Shown: piece by piece, positions 6,801 through 7,008 of the stretch
How the letters are laid out: each line of letters starts with the position of its first letter
Numbering within the stretch: position 1 is the stretch's first letter
DNA from: Spirochaetaceae bacterium
Lineage (GTDB): Bacteria > Spirochaetota > Spirochaetia > Treponematales > Treponemataceae
Direction: 5' to 3'
NCBI GenBank assembly: GCA_017382775.1
Contig: JAFNZQ010000294.1
Location: forward strand, 1-7,008
Length of the DNA: 7,008 nt
Translations under genes and position numbers: made by a program
The notes under the pieces: generated by a model
Seen by the model: only the letters and a program-made list of their open reading frames with translations
Database searches by the model: none
What the model was told of the DNA's origin: nothing

Positions 6801-6969
6801 CCGGTCCTGCATTTTCGTAGGATGTTACCACAACCAACATGGGAAATTCAACTTCCGGCATCAACGCAATGGAAATTTTCGAAAAGGTGAAGGCACCAAC
6901 GACCATTATTAAGACGAAAAAAACAAAGACGAGAACGGGATGCTCAAGTGTCTTCTTTGCCATGCTCAT
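3844..6969 (-). CDS. RND-family efflux permease (AcrB/MdtB-like inner-membrane pump)
   Basis: A 1041-residue proton-driven inner-membrane transporter, full length for the family. It has two repeats, each with one membrane helix (about 11-30 and 536-556), a large periplasmic porter/docking domain, then a five-helix bundle (about 330-490 and 862-1020). Family marks: LMPEVEFPMLVV after TM1, the LMPGSTENQVQLSI counterpart in repeat two, and QVNGVAQASVSGG. In TM4 the usual Asp-Asp proton pair is Asp399-Ala400 (GMIVDASIVILEN). In TM10 the usual Lys-Asn is Asn933-Asn934 (GIVVNNGIILVD), a form common in many non-proteobacterial RND pumps. Odd points: six Met within 454-464, a Met-rich TM3/TM4 (368-396), and a Gly-rich loop at 662-669. 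Start: ATG at 6969 with GAGG 7 nt upstream; a second ATG at 6963 is possible. It probably works with an adaptor encoded upstream and an outer-membrane channel. Substrate class (drug, lipid or metal) cannot be settled. Confidence 0.93.
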   Translation of the reverse strand: MSMAKKTLEHPVLVFVFFVLIMVVGAFTFSKISIALMPEVEFPMLVVVTSYENAGPESVEKSITSIIESGLASVTNLESMTSRSSEGSSLVMLELRYGTDLDVATADVRDKLDRIKRALPDEADSPLIFRMDASAMPIMRIAVRGNRSANDLREIADNQITDLLEQVNGVAQASVSGGRKRIVRAELRSNRLEAYGMSLTTVASSLAAQNLELGGGKIEDAQKNYIIRTVGEYDSIDEIANTVVGVKNGYQVRLCDIGDVFWGHEDANSAVYINGEPGVYISITKASDANDVKVADDVYKKIEEIQRLIPPDITLELIIDNSVEVRDTIGVMLETLISGVALAMAVLYVFLRSFKSTLIIGISIPISMMMTLIVMNFSGITLNMVTMTGLILGLGMIVDASIVILENIHTYRLRGAKPHISAILGTQEVFTSVFSGNLTTLCVFLPFMIFKTEMGMMGEMFMGMVLTISFALISSLIVATLLVPVLSGHFLPLTNRNETPIRNKVLRKFDRLMDSVLTRIAEVYARALRFVMNRRKLTLGVVLGMLVVSVLLLGALNIRLMPGSTENQVQLSITMPLGTPLRDTQDIAFQISRIIEKEVEGYETILISVGTGGGMMSNDSTNTASVTVKLPVFAEQIDTSDDVKAKLRSHFAEFPSAVFNFGRGGGGGGMFGDDIDIVIRSQDLEGALDTAKKIQATLKTVDGLSESNIDTTEGLPQIQVEIDRERAYSFGLNVASVAREINASIDGTTATIYREAGNEFDVVVMYRPEDKAELTNLENIFIMTQAGRVPVSNFARLVRGVGPVSIQRENQARTIHVTANILDEIRPAEMEQRIHEAIANTIVIPEGITYTMEGSQEDIKEQISIFVKIIILAILLVFGVMAATYESFLDPFINLATMPLLLIGFTLVHFITRQPISIMSAVGIVMLIGIVVNNGIILVDQINLLVNRGSAVKEACIEAGFSRLRPVLMTTLTTVLGMLPFCFAQSGSANMIKPIGFTVIGGLISSTFMTLFVIPVLYSLLHGKLTKRKSLVAVVHKEEVK
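3851..3860 (-). promoter_or_regulatory. Strong Shine-Dalgarno of the PII-like gene inside the permease 3' end
   Basis: On the minus strand this reads AGGAGGAGGT, ending 8 nt before the ATG at 3842. It overlaps the last codons of the permease (encoding KEEVK), so it is both coding and ribosome-binding. It is the strongest ribosome binding site in the window, suggesting that the small protein may be made in excess over the membrane pump. Confidence 0.85.
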
Positions 6970-7007
6970 AGGCTTGCCTCACCATTCGCGGATTCCGATT
7001 TTACGGA
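6966..7007 (-). CDS. C-terminal end of the gene upstream of the permease, possibly the periplasmic adaptor (partial)
   Basis: Only the last codons are in the window. The frame reading SVKSESANGEASL ends in a TGA that overlaps the permease ATG as ATGA, the usual 4-nt operon overlap, and the hydrophilic tail would suit a membrane-fusion (adaptor) protein. A second open frame, FRKIGIREW, ends in TGA at 6981-6979 and cannot be excluded. Identity as an adaptor is inferred only from the typical gene order adaptor-permease. Confidence 0.35.
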   Translation of the reverse strand, partial: SVKSESANGEASL

Positions 7008-7008
7008 A

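Noticed and set aside
1..7008. CRISPR arrays, insertion sequences, tRNA or rRNA genes, and long direct repeats.
   Set aside because: None was seen by reading; almost the whole window is taken by six genes, and the only gaps are the 75 nt before pgk and the 46 nt terminator region.

Overview
The window looks like ordinary chromosomal DNA of a diderm (Gram-negative) bacterium. A tripartite-type RND efflux permease, strong AGGAGG-type ribosome binding sites, tight 1-4 nt gene overlaps and a short-loop bidirectional terminator all point that way. I cannot assign a phylum with confidence. The glycolytic genes are of the archaeal type, known in a scattered set of bacterial lineages; spirochaetes or another anaerobic diderm group would be my guess, but that is inference only. 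No mobile elements, CRISPR arrays, tRNA or rRNA genes were seen.

Layout: two convergent transcription units meet at one terminator near 3507-3532. The rightward unit (1-3499) holds the 3' part of a type II (archaeal-type) glyceraldehyde-3-phosphate dehydrogenase gene, an archaeal-type phosphoglycerate kinase gene, and two genes derived from the xanthine dehydrogenase/CO dehydrogenase family: a small [2Fe-2S] subunit and an FAD subunit. The last three genes overlap by 1 and 4 nt, so they are almost certainly co-translated. The leftward unit (7008-3546) has the last few codons of an upstream gene (probably the periplasmic adaptor), a full-length 1041-residue RND permease, and a 98-residue PII-like protein that starts 1 nt after the permease stop codon with a perfect Shine-Dalgarno sequence.

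How the genes may work together: GAPDH and PGK catalyse consecutive steps of glycolysis/gluconeogenesis. The two following genes look like two thirds of a molybdenum hydroxylase, but no molybdopterin subunit follows; the operon stops at a terminator. The iron-sulfur subunit keeps the cysteines of the FAD-proximal cluster, while the positions of all four cysteines of the molybdenum-proximal cluster appear to be Phe, Phe, Ser and Ser. The lost cluster is the one needed only to connect to molybdenum. This suggests a FAD/[2Fe-2S] electron-transfer module that has left the molybdoenzyme context and become tied to central carbon metabolism. This is the most interesting signal in the window. On the other side, the RND permease plus PII-like protein fits the known association of some PII-like proteins with efflux pumps, here translationally coupled to a pump with unusual proton-relay residues and methionine-rich membrane segments.
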